This document shows positions 41,204 through 43,619 of a stretch of DNA of 43,619 bases, in pieces (within the stretch, counting starts at the first letter, position 1; each line of letters starts with the position of its first letter). A program made the position numbers and the translations under genes. This stretch comes from Candidatus Neoruminococcus faecicola (GTDB taxonomy: Bacteria; Bacillota; Clostridia; Oscillospirales; Ruminococcaceae), in contig CAJFPC010000025.1 of the NCBI GenBank assembly GCA_904398325.1, forward strand, positions 1-43,619, given 5' to 3'. The notes under the pieces were generated by a model. It was not told the DNA's origin, made no database searches, and was given only the letters and a program-made list of their open reading frames with translations.

Positions 41204-42334
41204 ATGATGGACCGCTCTTTTTGGGAAGCGATGCCCCCGCTGGGCCTGGGGTGCATGCGCCTGCCCCAGGCATCCGATGGCGTCATTGACGAGGCGCAGG
41301 GGCAGCGCATGGTGTCCCTTGCCTTTGAACGGGGCTTTGCCTATTTTGATACGGCGCGCCCCTACCACCAGGGCCAGTCGGAGCAGTTCCTGGGCCGGGC
41401 ACTGGGGCGTTACCGCCGGGAGGAATACCTCCTGGCCGACAAGCTCTCTTTGTGGATGTGCCCCCAGCGGGAGCAGCTGGAGCCCTTCTTTCTTAGCCAG
41501 CTGGAAGCCTGCCGGACGGAATATTTCGACTGCTATCTCTTTCATTCGGTGGACCGGCAGCGCATCCAGGCGGGCAGCGAAGCGGGCGTCTACGATTTTC
41601 TGGCAGGGCTTAAGCGCCGCGGACTGGTGCGGGCCGTCGGTTTTTCCTACCACGACACCGCCGAATTTTTTGATGACGCCCTCGCAGCCTGCGACTGGGA
41701 TTTCGTCCAGCTGCAGCTCAACTATGCCGACTGGGAGCTGATGGATGTCAAAGCCCTCTACCGAAAGGCCGCCGCCCGGGGGCTGAGAGTCTTTGTCATG
41801 GAGCCGCTGCGGGGCGGGCTGCTGGCCAATCCCCCGGCGGCGGTGCGCCAAATCCTGCAAAAGGCTGCGCCGGACGCTTCCCCGGCGCAGTGGGCCCTGC
41901 GCTGGCTGATGGGGCTGGAGCAGGTGCAGCTGGTGCTTTCCGGCGCCTCCAGCCTGGCCCAATGGGTGGAAAATACCCGCCTGTTCGCAGCGCACCAGCC
42001 GCTTTCCCACGCCGGGCAGGCTGCCCTGGCCCAGGCGGTCCAGGTGCTGGCAGAGGCCATCGCCGTCCCCTGCACCGGCTGCGGCTATTGCAGCGCCTGC
42101 CCTAAGGGCATTGAAATCGACAGCTGTTTTGAGGCCTACAATATCCTGCGGGCTTATGAGGCTCCGGCAGAGGCGCTGCGCCGCTACCTGCGCCTGCCGG
42201 AGGACCGGCGCGCCGGCAGCTGCATCCGGTGCGGCAAATGCCAGGAGCACTGCCCGCAGCATATCGCCATCCCCGAAAAACTGGCGGAACTGAGCAGGGC
42301 CTTTGCCCGGCTGGAGGAGGAACACCCATGTTAA
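41204..42334 (+). CDS. Aldo/keto reductase with C-terminal iron-sulfur domain
   Basis: A 376-residue protein. The N-terminal TIM barrel has the aldo/keto reductase tetrad D49, Y54, K80 and H114 (FDTARPYHQGQ, LADKL, YLFHSV). The C-terminal region carries two cysteine clusters, CTGCGYCSACP and CIRCGKCQEHCP, each able to hold a [4Fe-4S] centre. It would link electron transfer to a carbonyl reduction; the substrate is unknown. The start is ATG at 41204, 13 bases from AGGAGG; ATG at 41207 is an alternative. It overlaps the next gene by seven bases. Confidence 0.93.
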   Translation: MMDRSFWEAMPPLGLGCMRLPQASDGVIDEAQGQRMVSLAFERGFAYFDTARPYHQGQSEQFLGRALGRYRREEYLLADKLSLWMCPQREQLEPFFLSQLEACRTEYFDCYLFHSVDRQRIQAGSEAGVYDFLAGLKRRGLVRAVGFSYHDTAEFFDDALAACDWDFVQLQLNYADWELMDVKALYRKAAARGLRVFVMEPLRGGLLANPPAAVRQILQKAAPDASPAQWALRWLMGLEQVQLVLSGASSLAQWVENTRLFAAHQPLSHAGQAALAQAVQVLAEAIAVPCTGCGYCSACPKGIEIDSCFEAYNILRAYEAPAEALRRYLRLPEDRRAGSCIRCGKCQEHCPQHIAIPEKLAELSRAFARLEEEHPC

Positions 42335-43619
42335 AAAAGAACGACCAGATCCCCCTGACCATCGAGGGCATCATGAGCGACGGCAACGGCATAGGCCACT
42401 GGGAGGGCATGGCGGTCTTTGTGCCCGGCACCGCCCCGGGGGATGAAATCACCGCCCAGATCGTCAAGGTGCATCCCCGCTATTGCTATGCCATTGTCAA
42501 GGAGCTGGCCTCCCCCTCCCCCCAGCGCATCCCCATGGACTGCCCCGCCGGCGCCCGCTGCGGCGGCTGTTCCCTGCGGCACATCAGCTATGAGGAGGAA
42601 TGCCGCTGCAAAGCTGGCTGGGTGCAGGACTGCTTTGTGCGCCTGGGCAAAATTGACGCCCCCATGGAGGAGATTCTCCCCTCCCCGCAAAGGGACCGCT
42701 ACCGCAACAAGGCCCAGTACCCCTTCGCCCTGGTGGACGGCAGGCCCCGGGCGGGATTTTTTGCCCGGCGCAGCCACCGGATCATTCCCTGCGGGCGGGA
42801 CTGCCTGCTGCAGCCGGAAATCTTTGGCCAAATCGTGGCCGCCGTGGAGGATTTCCTTGCGGAAAAAAAGATCAGCATCTATGACGAAGCCAGCCACCGG
42901 GGCCTGGTGCGCCATCTCTTTCTCCGGCAGGCGGAATACACCGGCCAGATCATGGTCTGCCTGGTGATCAACGGCCGCAGGCTGCCCTGCGGGGAGGAAT
43001 TTGCCGCCCGCCTGCGGGAGCAGTTCCCGGCCGTCTCTTCCATCCTGCTCAACGTCAACACCCAGCGCACCAACGTCATCCTGGGGCAGGAGTGCATCCC
43101 CCTGTGGGGGGAAACGGCGGTCACCGACGCCCTGCTGGGGGTGCATCTGCGCATTTCTCCCCTGGCCTTTTATCAGGTCAACCGCCGGGCGGCAGAGCAG
43201 CTGTACGCCGCTGCCCGGCAGTATGCGGCCCTCACACAAGAGGACGTGCTGCTGGATCTTTACTGCGGCACCGGCTCCATCGGGCTGACCATGGCCCGGG
43301 ATGTCAAAAAGCTGTACGGGGTGGAGATCATCCCCCAGGCGGTGGAAAACGCCCGGGAAAACGCCCGCCTCAACGGGTTGGATAATGCGGAATTTTTCTG
43401 CTGCGACGCCAGCGACACCGGCAGTTTTTTAAATGAGAAGGGCATCCGTCCCACGGTGGTGGTACTGGACCCTCCCCGCAAGGGCTGCGGCCCTGATGTG
43501 GTGGAGCTGGTCGCCGGCCTTGCCCCCCGGCGGGTGGTGATGATCTCCTGCAATCCGGCCACCGCAGCGCGGGACTGCGCCCTCTTTGCCCGGCAGGGCT
43601 ACCGCGTGGAGCGCTACCG
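42328..43619 (+). CDS. rlmD: 23S rRNA (uracil-5-)-methyltransferase RlmD-type, partial (3' end cut)
   Basis: At least 430 residues, open at the right edge. It methylates a uridine of 23S rRNA using S-adenosylmethionine. An N-terminal TRAM domain is followed by iron-sulfur cysteines C72, C78 and C81 (DCPAGARCGGC) and a fourth near PCGRDC. The SAM motif is LLDLYCGTGSIGL, then VVLDPPRKGC, and the catalytic cysteine lies in MISCNPATAARD. ATG at 42328-42330 follows GGAGGAGGAACACCC and overlaps the reductase stop. Only the last few dozen residues are missing. RlmC/RlmCD or TrmA relatives cannot be excluded, but the cluster cysteines favour RlmD/RlmCD. Confidence 0.93.
   Translation, partial: MLKKNDQIPLTIEGIMSDGNGIGHWEGMAVFVPGTAPGDEITAQIVKVHPRYCYAIVKELASPSPQRIPMDCPAGARCGGCSLRHISYEEECRCKAGWVQDCFVRLGKIDAPMEEILPSPQRDRYRNKAQYPFALVDGRPRAGFFARRSHRIIPCGRDCLLQPEIFGQIVAAVEDFLAEKKISIYDEASHRGLVRHLFLRQAEYTGQIMVCLVINGRRLPCGEEFAARLREQFPAVSSILLNVNTQRTNVILGQECIPLWGETAVTDALLGVHLRISPLAFYQVNRRAAEQLYAAARQYAALTQEDVLLDLYCGTGSIGLTMARDVKKLYGVEIIPQAVENARENARLNGLDNAEFFCCDASDTGSFLNEKGIRPTVVVLDPPRKGCGPDVVELVAGLAPRRVVMISCNPATAARDCALFARQGYRVERY

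Overview
The window comes from a GC-rich anaerobic member of the Clostridia, probably a gut Oscillospirales-type Firmicute. Supporting signs are strong AGGAGG ribosome sites, sigma-A promoters (TTGACA-17-TATAAT) with AT-rich islands only between genes, a tryptophan T-box, class III fructose bisphosphatase, a sodium-pumping decarboxylase pair and the B12-dependent methylaspartate route of glutamate fermentation. TTG and GTG starts are frequent. The genus cannot be fixed from the sequence. No mobile element, CRISPR array, rRNA or phage gene was seen.

Layout. 1-3.8 kb: the start of a membrane protein gene (cut by the left edge), an epimerase-like protein that has lost its catalytic residues, a glycosyltransferase with a long leader, and thioredoxin reductase. 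4.0-9.3 kb, plus strand: diaminopropionate ammonia-lyase overlapping prephenate dehydrogenase, then a tryptophan-specific T-box controlling a three-gene ABC importer (trpXYZ). 9.35-11.4 kb: recG. 11.5-21.7 kb, minus strand: a regulated catabolic region. It holds a fumarase-type two-subunit hydratase (likely mesaconase), a GntR regulator with an unusual effector domain, glutamate mutase (glmS, glmL, glmE), methylaspartate ammonia-lyase, an AtuA-like protein, a DUF4387 protein and, beyond a terminator, a P-loop protein. Together these convert glutamate to methylaspartate, mesaconate and citramalate. The citramalate-cleaving enzyme is not in the window.

21.8-22.1 kb: tRNA-Lys(UUU) with its own promoter and terminators, preceded by a possible very short independent transcript. 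22.1-29.0 kb: a TetR regulator facing a three-gene envelope operon made of a small protein, an MMPL/RND-type membrane protein with a bactofilin-like tail, and a 1058-residue surface protein with GLUG repeats around a long helical region. This is the best candidate for an undescribed system. 29.0-33.9 kb, minus strand: an Ldh2-type dehydrogenase, fbp, a 67-residue microprotein that is little more than a signal peptide plus a sortase-signal-like tail, a MarR regulator and an MscS channel. 34.1-35.8 kb: gamma and beta subunits of a sodium-translocating decarboxylase without the alpha subunit. 36.1-43.6 kb: an unrecognised membrane-anchored protein, an AI-2E family transporter, an ABC-F ATPase, an iron-sulfur aldo/keto reductase, and an RlmD-type rRNA methyltransferase cut by the right edge.
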